Positions 26,401-35,253 are shown, numbered from the stretch's first letter. The stretch is 64,000 nt of DNA from Desulfocarbo indianensis (GCA_001184205.1 LBMP01000003.1:1-64000), one strand, 5' to 3'. The notes: a model not told the origin generated them from the sequence alone. A program made the numbers and translations.

Positions 26401-26644
26401 TCAAATGATTTTCCAGGCGCGGGATGCCTTCCTGGCGGCAGACCCGGCGGAGCGCCAGCGCCTGGCCCAGGCTGGTATACCCAACCTGTTCAACCTGATA
26501 GCTGATTTATGGCAAGAGCTGTCCTCGGGCTGTTTCGCGGCCCAGCCGGACCGCCAGACCTGCCAGTATTGCGATTACCGCCTGGCCTGCCGCACCCAGG
26601 CCCCCGAGGCGGAAGCCAGCCAGGACCAGCCGGGGCCCGCATGA
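23417..26644 (+). CDS. addB: AddB-like subunit of helicase-nuclease (PD-(D/E)XK nuclease, Fe-S)
   Basis: 1075 residues. The N-terminus has no Walker A, as expected of an inactivated helicase half. The C-terminus is a RecB/AddB-type nuclease: SPSRLEAYASCPLAWYF (Cys near 784), then GRLDRLD and SDYKHT (catalytic Asp/Lys, about 920-936) and CQYCDYRLAC near 1049-1058, giving the four cysteines of the AddB Fe-S staple. With AddA it resects double-strand ends for RecA. TTG start with GGAGG 11 bases upstream. Residues about 414-453 are encoded by a sharply AT-rich stretch. The stop overlaps the addA start (ATGA). Confidence 0.85.
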   Translation: MSQRRTAEIWPSHAALAEELSRRARASAGLLFSPPFFTFDSLLPKLLAQAPLPGGKEPLLPLAGPILVQGLLRGESQQDIYAGLAAGRRFPERLWRLLVEVKAAGLGHGDLRALSAEQGPRLQALARLLGDYQAALDARGLADQADQLSALEAMLERGQTPGLISGWQKIICRQVLWLRTLDLRLLRALAQVVEVRVEFAMTTSWGGQGALRGLLDATAAALEAEPQHENLGVSWHDLRGEGGPLKDLAASHLDGALPYNGQGEERVELVRAAGRYGLAEALARRALELVQEGMPPHEIALVFPDLEVYGPMVADAAARLGLPLSFDNGLPLAKSPPALAFLNLLELPLAGYPRQALAQALASPYLAGFMHSLAPEVGGALLSQAGHLLKKAGYLDARDVPASQWLARSAGQARTPGESKKYLKLSELCNKLEAKLTIYSQQNNLIDYLEYSIQLLADLRLAEFLANSAGEKDARLAIEAVKVRDLTTLRDLSQALQGLEQAARQAGAREALAPGRLLALLKEVLGGVPLSQTNVNGAGGYAKSSALGVAVYRLMDTMGVKPRAALIGGLNQGEFPRRPQGQNLLSSADRLALGKKARRPVWRTDDEEYESQVLVLAWLLANCQERAVLGAASADLTGREQQPAFIMDDLARLLDRPLPPAQGGVFGELPSLAKVLEPLALWGRIAANSLQPAQADSGLAQAALWSLAQAPALAGHWQDLAGRAAMEEKRRQLNALDLGARARAGDAFSGLIRTPQALALLRLVLAQPQKRELSPSRLEAYASCPLAWYFSYLLGIYLVSEPGWVLEPRSEGEWVHRTLALFFDPGEFNPEWDAGQCAERLAQCLERAKEELSAGLAAPPAVWEARGQALFSALSQVVTREMQDLAGSAAPLAVEHDIGTEGKGLSIQVDEGPPLKLKGRLDRLDRGPGLAVVSDYKHTANDKGLREATDKELAGHSQFQLPVYLAAARELLGGEGDLTLTGRLVPTLLASRQPDQMIFQARDAFLAADPAERQRLAQAGIPNLFNLIADLWQELSSGCFAAQPDRQTCQYCDYRLACRTQAPEAEASQDQPGPA
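24660..24777 (+). other. AT-rich composition island inside addB
   Basis: Within a GC-rich gene these ~118 bases are rich in AAA, TTA, ATA and AAT codons and encode a Lys/Asn/Ile/Tyr-rich segment (KKYLKLSELC... to ...DYLEYSIQLL). The reading frame is intact. It could be a mosaic patch from recombination or a local structural insert. Confidence 0.7.
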
Positions 26645-29600
26645 ACATACGCGAGGAAATACAAGCCCTTGGGCAGAACTTCTGCGTCACGGCGGGCGCG
26701 GGGGCGGGCAAGACCACCTGCCTGAAGGATACTTATCTGGGCCTTTTGCGCCAGGGCCTGCGGCCCGGCCAGATCGTGGCCATCACCTTCACCGAAAAGG
26801 CGGCCGAGGAGCTGCGCCAGCGGGTGGTGCGGGCCGTGGCCGAGCTCTCCCAGGATGACGATTCCCGGGATTGGCGCGCGCTTCTGCCCCAGGTGGAGTG
26901 GGCCCAGCTCACCACCATCCATTCCTTTTGCGCGTCATTGTTGAGGGAATTCGGGGTGCTCCTGGGCCTGGACCCGGATTTCGCGGTGGTGGACGCGGAT
27001 GAGTTCGCCGGGCTTCTGGAGGAGACCATCCAGGACGTCTTGCGCCTGCGCCTGAGCCGCAGCGACCGCGCCCTGGGGCGCTTGCTGGCCCATTACCGCG
27101 CCGGCATCGAGGGCTATCTTGCGCAGCTATATCAAGCCCTTGCCACCGATGGCCTCAGCCCGGAGCAAGCCAGGGCCGCTACCGGCCGGGCCCATGAGGA
27201 AGCGCGCCGCGAAGGTCCGAACCTGGTTGACCGGCTCGTCTTGGGCATCGATGAGCTGCGGGCCATCCACGGTGAGGGCAAAATCAATGCAAAGAAGGAA
27301 TACGGCAAGAACATAAAAGAGTTACTGGAGACATGGCCGGCCAGCCACCAGGCACTGAGAAATGATTTTCTCGACCAGACCGCGCTGAACCGACTTGACC
27401 GCATGACCAAGGGCGCCTGGTATGCCGCCAAACCCGCGCGGGATATCATCCGGCCAGCCGTGGACAAATTGCTGGGCCTCGCCGCGCTTCCCCTGGCGAC
27501 CCAGCTTTCCGACGATATTCTGGATATCTTGAGCGAGGTTGCCGCCAAGCTGGCAACGGAATGCCAGCGCCGCGCCTGGCTTTCCTTTGATGATTTGCTT
27601 TTGAAAGCCAGGAACTTGCTGCGCGGGCAACCCCAGGTGCTGGCCGAACTGCGCGCCCGCTGGCGGGTGCTTCTGGTGGATGAATTCCAGGACGTCAACC
27701 CGGTGCAGGGCGAGCTGGTTAGCCTTTTGGCCGGGCTGGGGCAGGCAGCCCAGGCCGGGACTCTGCCCCGGCTCATGGTGGTGGGCGACCGCAAGCAATC
27801 CATCTACGCCTTCCGGGGCGCGGACGTCACCGTGTTCGCCCAGGCCATGCGGGATTTCCCCGGGCAGGGCGGCCGGGTGGCGGCGCTCAAGGAGAACTTC
27901 CGCTCCCAGCCCGGCCTGGTGGAATTTTATAACAGGCTGTTCGAGCAGGTATTTTTGGATAACGACCTGGCCGGGCACGCGCCCCTGGCCTTTGTAGACT
28001 TCAGCGGGGACGACGCCCAGGAGCCAGGCCGGAAAGCGCTCCCGCCGGAGCATCCCCTGGTGGAGGTGCTGGAGGTGGCCGGCGCGGGCGATGGCGAGAG
28101 GCTGGCGGCCGAGGTCTGGCGGCGGTTGGAAGCCAAGGCCCTGGCCCGCTACCTGAGCCGCCTGCTCTGGGAGGAAAAAATCCCGCCGGGCCAGATCGCG
28201 GTGCTTTTCCGGCGGCTTACCCAGATCGGGGTTTACGAGGACGCCCTGCGGCAGGCGGGCGTGCCTTTTTACACCATGCGGGGACGGGGTTTTTACCAGT
28301 GCCAGGAGGTGGCGGATTTGCTTCTGGCCCTGGAAACCATCCTGGACCCCCAAAATACCCTGGCCCTGGCCGGGTTCCTGCGCTCGCCCCTGGTGGGCCT
28401 GTCGGACGAGGCGCTTTTGGCCCTGTGCTATGCCGAAGGGCCGGTTTACCGCGGCCTGGACCAGGCCGCGGCGGAACAGGCCGCCTTGCCGGCCTGGCTG
28501 GGAGCCGAGCAGGCGGGCCGCTGGCAAAAGGCCTTGGGCATCCTGAAGGAATTCAGGCCCCTGGCCAGGCGGCTCAGCCCGGCGGAGCTCTTGGAAAATC
28601 TGCTGCGGGCCACGGGCATCATCCCGGTGCTGCTAGCCGGGCCCGCTGGCGAGCAAAAGACCGCCAACCTGCGCAAGCTCCTGGAAACCGCCCGCGATCC
28701 CCAGGGCGGGCTCAAGGGCGGGGTGGATGATTTCGTGAACGGCCTCAAGGCCCTGGCCCAGGCCGAGCCCACGGATCCCCAGGCTCCGCTTTTGGGCGAG
28801 GAGGCCCCGGTGGTGCGCCTCATGTCGGTCCATCAGGCAAAAGGCTTGGAATTCCCGGTGGTTATCCTGCCGGATTTGAGCGCGGGCCGGCGGGGCGGCG
28901 GCGGCCTGCCTCCGCCGCGCGGAGGTGTCGTGGGCCTGAAGCCGCGCGATCCTCTCACCAATAAGCTCCTGTCCACGCCGGTTGCCAAGGCCTTGGCTGA
29001 CCAACAAAAGGCGGTGGAGCAGGCCGAAACGGCCCGTCTGTTCTATGTGGCCTGCACCAGGGCCAGGGAGCGCCTGACGTTCCTGCGGACCGGCCAAAGC
29101 CAGGCCAGCGGCTGGGCCAAGTGGGTGGAGGATTTGGTCAAGCCCGATCCGGCCGCGTGCGTCATTTCCTCGCAAAGCCTGGCGCAAGCGCCGGCGGCCG
29201 CCCAGGTGGGGCCGGCCCATGCCTGGCCGGATTATCTGCCGCCCGAGCCGGGCCAGGAGGCCGCCCGAGGCGCGGCCCTGGCGCAACGGGTCATGTCGCC
29301 GCCCAGGATTACTCCACTGGAGAACCGGGTGGTGCGCGAGTCGGTTTCCGGCCTGGAGGCCTGGTTCGCCTGCCCGCGCCTGTACGTGTTCACCAGGCTC
29401 TTGGGCCTGGACACCGGCAGCCTGCCCAGAAAGCCGGGGCAAAAGGCAAGCGACGCGGCCCCGCCGGAGTTTGACCCGGTGGCCTTGGGCTCGGCCGTGC
29501 ATCAGCTCCTGGAAACCGCTGACCTGTGGTCCGGGCCCGCCGGCCTGGAACCGGCCCTGGCTGGGTTGCCCCAGGAACTGGCCCCGCCTGCCCGCGCCTT

Positions 29601-30102
29601 GGCCGGGGGCATATGGAACACCGCCCTGGCCGGCATGATAAGCGAGCTGCCGCCCAGCCATGTCTTGCGCGAGCAGCCTTTCCGTCTCTGGCTGCCGCCG
29701 GCTCCCGGCGCGCCGGGTCTGGAGGTCATGGGCGAGCTGGATATGCTTCTGGTCCGGCCCGCGCCCCAGCCCATGGCCATCGTGGATTACAAAGTCACCC
29801 ACGATATGCACCCGGAGCATTACCGCGACCAATTGGGCCTCTACGCCCTGGCCCTGTGGAGCGAAAACCAAGAAGCCCCGCCGCCCGCCGCTTTCCTTTG
29901 CTACCTGCGCCAGGAAGGGGCGGAGCTGGTGGAGCTTGGCTTCAGCGCGGCGGAACTGGCTGAATACCAGGGCAAGCTGATCCAGGCCGCCAAGGAGATA
30001 GCCTCCTTGCCCCTGGGGGTGCGCCCGGCCGACCTAAAGCCGGGGCCGGATTGCGCGCAGTGCGCCCTGGCCGGCCGGGGCCTCTGCCCGGAGGCCGGCT
30101 GA
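26641..30102 (+). CDS. addA: AddA-like helicase-nuclease (UvrD/RecB type)
   Basis: 1153 residues. SF1A helicase: Walker A AGAGAGKTT near 19-27, motif Ia ITFTEKAAEEL, motif II LLVDEFQDVNPVQ near 345, motif III GDRKQSIYAFRGAD, motif V SVHQAKGLEFPVVIL, motif VI FYVACTRARERL. The C-terminal PD-(D/E)XK nuclease has GSAVHQLLE, GELDML and VDYKVTHD (about 1030-1050). Cys in FACPRLYVF and a final Cx2Cx7C could form a second Fe-S cluster, unusual for AddA. ATG 26641 overlaps the addB stop; an earlier in-frame ATG at 26509 lies inside addB and is rejected. recD2 begins at the stop codon. Confidence 0.93.
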   Translation: MNIREEIQALGQNFCVTAGAGAGKTTCLKDTYLGLLRQGLRPGQIVAITFTEKAAEELRQRVVRAVAELSQDDDSRDWRALLPQVEWAQLTTIHSFCASLLREFGVLLGLDPDFAVVDADEFAGLLEETIQDVLRLRLSRSDRALGRLLAHYRAGIEGYLAQLYQALATDGLSPEQARAATGRAHEEARREGPNLVDRLVLGIDELRAIHGEGKINAKKEYGKNIKELLETWPASHQALRNDFLDQTALNRLDRMTKGAWYAAKPARDIIRPAVDKLLGLAALPLATQLSDDILDILSEVAAKLATECQRRAWLSFDDLLLKARNLLRGQPQVLAELRARWRVLLVDEFQDVNPVQGELVSLLAGLGQAAQAGTLPRLMVVGDRKQSIYAFRGADVTVFAQAMRDFPGQGGRVAALKENFRSQPGLVEFYNRLFEQVFLDNDLAGHAPLAFVDFSGDDAQEPGRKALPPEHPLVEVLEVAGAGDGERLAAEVWRRLEAKALARYLSRLLWEEKIPPGQIAVLFRRLTQIGVYEDALRQAGVPFYTMRGRGFYQCQEVADLLLALETILDPQNTLALAGFLRSPLVGLSDEALLALCYAEGPVYRGLDQAAAEQAALPAWLGAEQAGRWQKALGILKEFRPLARRLSPAELLENLLRATGIIPVLLAGPAGEQKTANLRKLLETARDPQGGLKGGVDDFVNGLKALAQAEPTDPQAPLLGEEAPVVRLMSVHQAKGLEFPVVILPDLSAGRRGGGGLPPPRGGVVGLKPRDPLTNKLLSTPVAKALADQQKAVEQAETARLFYVACTRARERLTFLRTGQSQASGWAKWVEDLVKPDPAACVISSQSLAQAPAAAQVGPAHAWPDYLPPEPGQEAARGAALAQRVMSPPRITPLENRVVRESVSGLEAWFACPRLYVFTRLLGLDTGSLPRKPGQKASDAAPPEFDPVALGSAVHQLLETADLWSGPAGLEPALAGLPQELAPPARALAGGIWNTALAGMISELPPSHVLREQPFRLWLPPAPGAPGLEVMGELDMLLVRPAPQPMAIVDYKVTHDMHPEHYRDQLGLYALALWSENQEAPPPAAFLCYLRQEGAELVELGFSAAELAEYQGKLIQAAKEIASLPLGVRPADLKPGPDCAQCALAGRGLCPEAG

Positions 30103-32246
30103 TGGCCCAGGCCTCCCAGACCACGCTCAGCGGCCGGGTGACCCGCATCACCTTTCAAAACCCGGAGAACGGCTACACCGTGGCCAAGCTGCAACCGGCG
30201 GGCAAGGGCGCGCCGGTGGCGGTGGTGGGCCGCTTGCCGGGGGTGGTGGAGGGCCAGGAGCTGAGCGTGACCGGCCGCGAGGTGCTGCATCCCAAGTTCG
30301 GGGTGCAGGTGGAGGTGGAGTCATTCGAGGTGCGCCAACCCAGCGACGACGAGGGCGTGCGCCGCTATTTGGCCTCGGGCCTCATCAAGGGGGTGGGGCC
30401 CAAGCTGGCCGAGGCGCTGGTATCGCATTTGGGGCCGGAGGCCATCGAGATCATCCTGGAGAGCCCCAAGCGCCTGGCCGAGGTGCCCGGCATCGGCCGA
30501 AAGCGGGCCAAGCTCATCGCCGAGGCGGTGCGCTCCCATGGCGCGCTGCGCGAGCTGATGGTTTTCCTGCAGGGCCACGGCGTGCCCGCCTCCACGGCCT
30601 TGCGCATCCACCGCCGCTATGGGGCCGGGGCCCTGGGCGTGGTGCGCGAGAACCCTCACCAGCTTGCCGCCGATATTCAGGGCATCGGTTTCGCCACCGC
30701 CGATCAGATCGCGGCCAAGCTGGGCATCAGCCACGACCATCCCGGCCGTTTGCAAGCCGGGCTGGAATACACCCTGGCCAAGGCCCTGGACGAGGGCCAT
30801 GTTTATCTGCCCTACGAGGAGTTGATCCAAAGCGCGGCCAATCTCCTGGGGGTGGAGCGCGGCCTCTTGGGGCCGGCCTTTGCCAGCCTGCACGTGAAGG
30901 AGCGGGTCACCGTGGAGGATGACGGCGACCTGCGCGCGGTGTACCTCACGCCCATGTTCATCCTGGAGCGCCGCGCGGCCAAGGGGCTTTCCCGCCTGCG
31001 CGGGCAAAAGGGCCTGCTCAGCCCGGAGCGGGCGGTAAAGGCGGCGGAATGGGTGGCCGGGCAATTGGCCGTGGCGCCCTCGGCCGCCCAGGGCCGGGCC
31101 TTGCAGACGCTTCTCACCAACGGCCTGGCCGTGCTCACCGGCGGGCCCGGCACGGGCAAGACCACCCTTATCCGGGCGCTCATCACCATTGCCCGCCGCA
31201 TGGGCCAGAGCGTGGCCCTGGCCGCGCCCACCGGCCGGGCGGCCAAGCGGCTATCCGAATCCACCGGCCTGCCCGCGGCAACCCTGCACCGGCTTCTGGA
31301 ATACGCGCCAAGGGAAAACGCGTTTCAGCGCCACGAGGCGCGGCCCCTGGATGCCGACCTCATCGTGGTGGACGAATGCTCCATGGTGGACGTGTGGCTG
31401 GCCGCCCATCTTTTCGAGGCGGTGGGGCAGGGCAGCCGGCTCATCCTGGTGGGAGACGCGGACCAGTTGCCCTCGGTGGGCGCGGGCCTGGTGCTGAGGC
31501 AAGTGATTGATTCCGGGGTGGTGCCGGTGGCGGCGCTCAAGGAGATATTCCGCCAGGACGCGGCCGGGCTCATCGTGCGCAACGCCCACCGCATCCTGGC
31601 CGGGCAGTTGCCCCTCCTGCCGGAGCCGGGCCAGGAGGCGGATTTCTTTTTCATCGAGGAGCCCGACCCGGAAAAGGCCGCCGACGTGGTGCGCCGCCTG
31701 GTGTGCGAAAGGCTGCCCGCCCGCTTCGGCTTGGACCCGGTGCGCGAGGTGCAGGTCTTGGCGCCCATGCACCGGGGCTCCCTGGGCTGCCAGCATCTGA
31801 ACCAGCTTTTGCGCGGCGAGCTGAACCCCCATGCCGGCCGCTCCCCCAGTCTGGCCTCCGGCGACAAAGTGATGCAAATTCGCAATAACTACGACCTGGA
31901 GGCCTTCAACGGCGACCTGGGCCTGGTTTCGGCCACCAGCGAGGACGGGGCCCTGGTGGCCATGGGCGAGCGCGAGGTGACCTACAGCCTGCCGGAGATG
32001 GACGACCTCACCCTGGCCTACGCGGTGACCATCCACAAATCCCAGGGCTCGGAATACCCCGCCGTGGTCATCGCCCTGGGCATGGAGCATTACATCATGC
32101 TCAACCGCCCGCTTTTATATACCGCCGTGACCAGGGGGCAGAAGGTGGTGGTTATCGTGGGCCACGCCGGCGCTTTGAAGCGCGCGGTGGAGCGCAACGA
32201 ACCAACCAAGAGATACGCCAGGTTGGATAAGAGGTTGAAGGGGTAG
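30102..32246 (+). CDS. recD2: RecD2-type 5'-3' DNA helicase
   Basis: 714 residues. OB-like N-terminal domain, helix-hairpin-helix repeats (GIKGVGPKLAEAL, VPGIGRKRAKLI, QGIGFATADQIA), then SF1B helicase motifs: GGPGTGKTT near 347, VVDECSMVD, GDADQLPSVGAG and the C-terminal TIHKSQGSEYP and LLYTAVTRG. RecD2 acts alone in repair and fork processing in bacteria that have AddAB. Here it is fused transcriptionally to addBA (TGATG overlap), suggesting joint end processing. Start ATG 30102. Confidence 0.95.
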   Translation: MAQASQTTLSGRVTRITFQNPENGYTVAKLQPAGKGAPVAVVGRLPGVVEGQELSVTGREVLHPKFGVQVEVESFEVRQPSDDEGVRRYLASGLIKGVGPKLAEALVSHLGPEAIEIILESPKRLAEVPGIGRKRAKLIAEAVRSHGALRELMVFLQGHGVPASTALRIHRRYGAGALGVVRENPHQLAADIQGIGFATADQIAAKLGISHDHPGRLQAGLEYTLAKALDEGHVYLPYEELIQSAANLLGVERGLLGPAFASLHVKERVTVEDDGDLRAVYLTPMFILERRAAKGLSRLRGQKGLLSPERAVKAAEWVAGQLAVAPSAAQGRALQTLLTNGLAVLTGGPGTGKTTLIRALITIARRMGQSVALAAPTGRAAKRLSESTGLPAATLHRLLEYAPRENAFQRHEARPLDADLIVVDECSMVDVWLAAHLFEAVGQGSRLILVGDADQLPSVGAGLVLRQVIDSGVVPVAALKEIFRQDAAGLIVRNAHRILAGQLPLLPEPGQEADFFFIEEPDPEKAADVVRRLVCERLPARFGLDPVREVQVLAPMHRGSLGCQHLNQLLRGELNPHAGRSPSLASGDKVMQIRNNYDLEAFNGDLGLVSATSEDGALVAMGEREVTYSLPEMDDLTLAYAVTIHKSQGSEYPAVVIALGMEHYIMLNRPLLYTAVTRGQKVVVIVGHAGALKRAVERNEPTKRYARLDKRLKG

Positions 32247-32264
32247 GGGGAGGTGTTATTGAAC

Positions 32265-32894
32265 TTATGAAAGCTTATATCTAAAGTTTGTGTCGAACCC
32301 TCCTATCGCAACTCCACCATATCGGTCCATGCTGGGTCTTAAAATTCTAGGAGTTGGGGTTAACTCGCCGGATTCAGCTTTTTCTTTATACAAATAAAGG
32401 CAGACAACATAAAGTCCGGCAATGGCATTTAATACATTTTTAAGGTTTGCTTTGAAATAATCAGTATGTCGCTTATGTTTCACACTATTATAAGCATCCC
32501 ACCAAAGGGGATTCTTGTCAGCTTTCCATTCTCCCCATGGATTAAATTCTAAACCGTATCTGGGTGCTGTTACGATAAAAGTTGCAATTTGAGGATAGTC
32601 GAGGATAATTTTCTCTCTGTATTTGTTTATGTTATCTACGTTACAGCCCGGCTCAAGTTTTTGACAAATCATTTTACAAACAACATCTACTTCAGCGGCG
32701 GCTGCCATAAGCAAACGCACAATTTCCAGCGAAAAGCATTCATAGTTTTTCTGATTAAATTCTATGAAGCGAGATAAGCGTTCGATATCCTCTTCCACCG
32801 AGAGGAAATAATTCCAATGGATGTCGTTGTTGATGCTAACTATTGCCACTACAAGCACCACATTGCTTTTGAAAGGCGCTCTCCAAAACAGCAA
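32265..32894 (-). CDS. HEPN-like hypothetical protein
   Basis: About 209 residues, all helical, with SVEEDIERLSRFIEF near the start, LLMAAAAEVDVVCKM, and WWDAYNSVKHKRHTDY around residue 140. The YNxVKHxR pattern resembles HEPN-superfamily proteins, often RNases or toxin and defence components. I cannot place it in a named family. The start is uncertain: TTG 32894 has no ribosome site, and the core may begin further in, at about GTG 32849. The gene is AT-rich and lies beside a HicB/HicA pair in an islet of foreign composition. Confidence 0.55.
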   Translation of the reverse strand: MLFWRAPFKSNVVLVVAIVSINNDIHWNYFLSVEEDIERLSRFIEFNQKNYECFSLEIVRLLMAAAAEVDVVCKMICQKLEPGCNVDNINKYREKIILDYPQIATFIVTAPRYGLEFNPWGEWKADKNPLWWDAYNSVKHKRHTDYFKANLKNVLNAIAGLYVVCLYLYKEKAESGELTPTPRILRPSMDRYGGVAIGGFDTNFRYKLS

Positions 32895-32901
32895 GTGCGT
32901 A

Positions 32902-33297
32902 TTAAACGCCCTTCTCTTTACTCTTACTTAAACGATCCAAAATAGCGGGCACAGAAATACTAGTGGACAGTAAATAGGAAATAAGCCGGTTGAGGCTTAT
33001 TTTTTCGCTTCGCGCCCGCAAACTAAGTCGTTTGTGCAAAGAAGGCGGAATGCGCACGGTCAAGGTGCCGTTACAAGATGTTAGTTCACCGGGTAAGGGT
33101 ACTTCCCAGCCATTATCTAACTTGGCTTCAGTCCATGCCAGGCGCAGGTCTTCCGCTGCATCGGTGGCTTCTGCCACGGTTTCACCTTCGCCAATTACGC
33201 CAGGCAGATCGGGGTAAGTGACCACAAACCCGCCTTCCTCGCCTGGTTCAATTAGCATAGGATATTTTAGATTTCTATATTCTTCAATCGAGGCCAT
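32902..33297 (-). CDS. hicB: HicB-family antitoxin
   Basis: 131 residues. The N-terminal HicB domain (partially degraded RNase-H fold; YPMLIEPGEEGGFVVTYPDL PGV, then GEGETVAEATDAAEDL) is followed by a ribbon-helix-helix (LTVRIPPSLHKRLSLRA) for operator binding. It neutralises HicA and represses the locus. The ATG has AGGGG upstream. It lies 165 bases downstream of hicA, longer than usual; a TTGACA (33411-33416, minus strand) in that gap could be the -35 of a private hicB promoter. Confidence 0.88.
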   Translation of the reverse strand: MASIEEYRNLKYPMLIEPGEEGGFVVTYPDLPGVIGEGETVAEATDAAEDLRLAWTEAKLDNGWEVPLPGELTSCNGTLTVRIPPSLHKRLSLRARSEKISLNRLISYLLSTSISVPAILDRLSKSKEKGV

Positions 33298-33462
33298 TTG
33301 TACCCCTTTTTGTCTTACTATCTATTTTAAACAATGAAAGACAATAGCTACCCCCAAAGCTATTAAGCGGGGATACGCACCATGTATTCTCATCTTCTTC
33401 ATATTGTCCCTGTCAAAACTTACAACGCTGAGTGGCCGTTTCTCGCAAACGAAAAAGAATGA

Positions 33463-33717
33463 CTATTCTGCCGGCTCCCAATAACCAAGGACCTGGAGAA
33501 TGTATTTTACTGCTTTGATATCCATGGTATTCCGTCCGCCATGCGGACTGTGCCAAGCGACTACTTGGCCGTTGGGATGAGTGAAAATCCTTTGTGAGCC
33601 AGCACCCGACTTGCGCTCAGAAAACCCTTCACGCTCTAAAAGTTTTACGCACTCAGCTTCTCTGACATCTCGCGGAGAGGATTTCATCCTTTCGATAAGT
33701 TTTTCCCATTTTGTCAA
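33463..33717 (-). CDS. hicA: HicA-family toxin, catalytic histidine apparently replaced
   Basis: 84 residues with the dsRBD-like HicA fold: VREAECVKLLEREGF, SGAGSQRIFTHPNG, HGGRNTMDIKAVKYILQVLG. HicA mRNA interferases normally have Gly-Ser-His at the position where this protein reads GSQ, so the catalytic histidine appears to be Gln. The toxin may be inactive, or use another residue. TTG start with AAGGAG eight bases upstream. Precedes hicB on the minus strand. Confidence 0.82.
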   Translation of the reverse strand: MTKWEKLIERMKSSPRDVREAECVKLLEREGFSERKSGAGSQRIFTHPNGQVVAWHSPHGGRNTMDIKAVKYILQVLGYWEPAE

Positions 33718-33901
33718 TTTGATTGCTCCTTGACCAAGGGTAACTATTGCACAGGAACCGCCACATAACCTCCTCCATGTTCTTACTTTTTGATCTCTGT
33801 TTGACTGTTTCGTCTTTTAAGTATTTTCTAATTGGTTGTATTATTGATACCAATCATAGTGTCATTATAGCCACCAGTCAAGCTTGAACTGGCTATACAA
33901 A

Positions 33902-33937
33902 CAAAAAAACCCCACGAGCTATGCAGCATGCGGGGTG
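33902..33937 (-). terminator. Terminator of the OYE-family gene
   Basis: On the minus strand ACCCC...GGGGT closes a stem followed by TTTTTTT, 40 bases after the stop of the flavin oxidoreductase. Confidence 0.75.
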
Positions 33938-33976
33938 GATATTCAACCCTGCTTGTGCCGTTATAAAAGGGCTAAC

Positions 33977-35101
33977 CTAGTCTTTCCCCAAGGGCTCATC
34001 CATGAAGCATCTGATGGGCGTGTGCACCCAGTTTTCAAAGCACTGATTGCAGGAAACGCAGGTCGCCTTTTGCGGGTCGCCGCTTTGCCAGCGCTTTATC
34101 AACTGGGGCTCGCGGATGAAGGGCCGGCTCAGGGAAACCATATCCGCCGCGCCGTCTTGTATGGCCTTTTCCATGACTCTGGGCGTGCGCAGGCCGCCCA
34201 CCAACATCACCGGTATGCCGACCTGGTCCTTGAGCGCCTTGGCAAAGGGCTGGAAATAGGCTTCCTGGTCTTCTTTCTTGATGTTTTTGCGGGAGATGCG
34301 CTCCGGGGTTTCCGATAGGGTTCCGCCCGAAACCTCAATGCAGTCAAGCCCGGCCTCAGCCAGGATCGCGGCCATACGCACCGCGTCTTCCACGGTCAAG
34401 CCGCCTTCCACGAAATCGCTGAAGCTGAGCTTGATTATGATGGGATAGGCCGCGCCCACCAATTCCCGCGCCCGCTTGATTATCTCCACGCTAAAACGTG
34501 CCCGGTTGGCCAGGCTGCCGCCATAGGCGTCCTGGCGGCGGTTGGTAAAGGGCGACATGAAGTTGGTGATGATGTTGCCGTGGGCGCCGTGGTATTGCAC
34601 CGCGTCGAAACCGGCGGCTTTCACCCGGCGGCTGGCCTGGGCGAATTTTTCAACCACCTCGTCGATCTCGGTTTGGGTCATTTCCCGCGGCTCTACGCCG
34701 GTGCTGGCGATGGCCACCGCCGAGGGGGCCAAGGGAGGCCCGCCGCGCAGGGCCGGGATGTCCTGCCGGCCCAGGTAGCCTATCTGCATGGCTATGTTAG
34801 CGCCGGCCTGGTGGACGGCCTCGATGGCGTCCTGCCAAAGTGGAATATAGGCGTCGTCATGCATGGCAAGCGGCGAGCGAAGGCCCAGGGTGGCGGGGGA
34901 AATGGGCCAGGCCTCGATCATGGCCCCGGAGGTGATGATAAGTCCCACTTCGCCCTCAGCCAGCCTGGCGTACAGGTCTTTAAGCGCCTGAGTGGGCCGG
35001 CCGTCATCGGTGGCCATGGCCTCGGCCGTGGCCGAGCGGACAAAGCGGTTTTTCAGCTGAACGCCGGCAATATGGGTTGGCTGGAATAAAAGGGAAGACA
35101 T
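33977..35101 (-). CDS. NADH:flavin oxidoreductase, Old Yellow Enzyme family
   Basis: 374 residues, a single FMN TIM-barrel domain. KNRFVRSATAEAM at the start, active-site YHGAHGNIITNFMSP, TNRRQDAYGGS, phosphate loop VGGLRTP and SRPFIREP. The C-terminus has CVSCNQCF...C, a Cx2Cx2C pattern reminiscent of, but not identical to, the Fe-S motif of dienoyl-CoA reductases. There is no FAD/NAD domain. It reduces an activated C=C bond; the substrate is unknown. Stands alone, with its own terminator. Confidence 0.9.
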   Translation of the reverse strand: MSSLLFQPTHIAGVQLKNRFVRSATAEAMATDDGRPTQALKDLYARLAEGEVGLIITSGAMIEAWPISPATLGLRSPLAMHDDAYIPLWQDAIEAVHQAGANIAMQIGYLGRQDIPALRGGPPLAPSAVAIASTGVEPREMTQTEIDEVVEKFAQASRRVKAAGFDAVQYHGAHGNIITNFMSPFTNRRQDAYGGSLANRARFSVEIIKRARELVGAAYPIIIKLSFSDFVEGGLTVEDAVRMAAILAEAGLDCIEVSGGTLSETPERISRKNIKKEDQEAYFQPFAKALKDQVGIPVMLVGGLRTPRVMEKAIQDGAADMVSLSRPFIREPQLIKRWQSGDPQKATCVSCNQCFENWVHTPIRCFMDEPLGKD

Positions 35102-35253
35102 CCTGACCCTCCGATCTGCTGGGCGGTCATTTTAGGATTTAGCGTTAAACACCTCGCTGCTTAAGTAGGTTTCCCAGGGTCGGCCGGGTCCGCGGCCCGG
35201 AAATAAGGCCTCGCCCGCCTTTGGCGATAGCGCCAGATGCTTGGCCGCGACAG

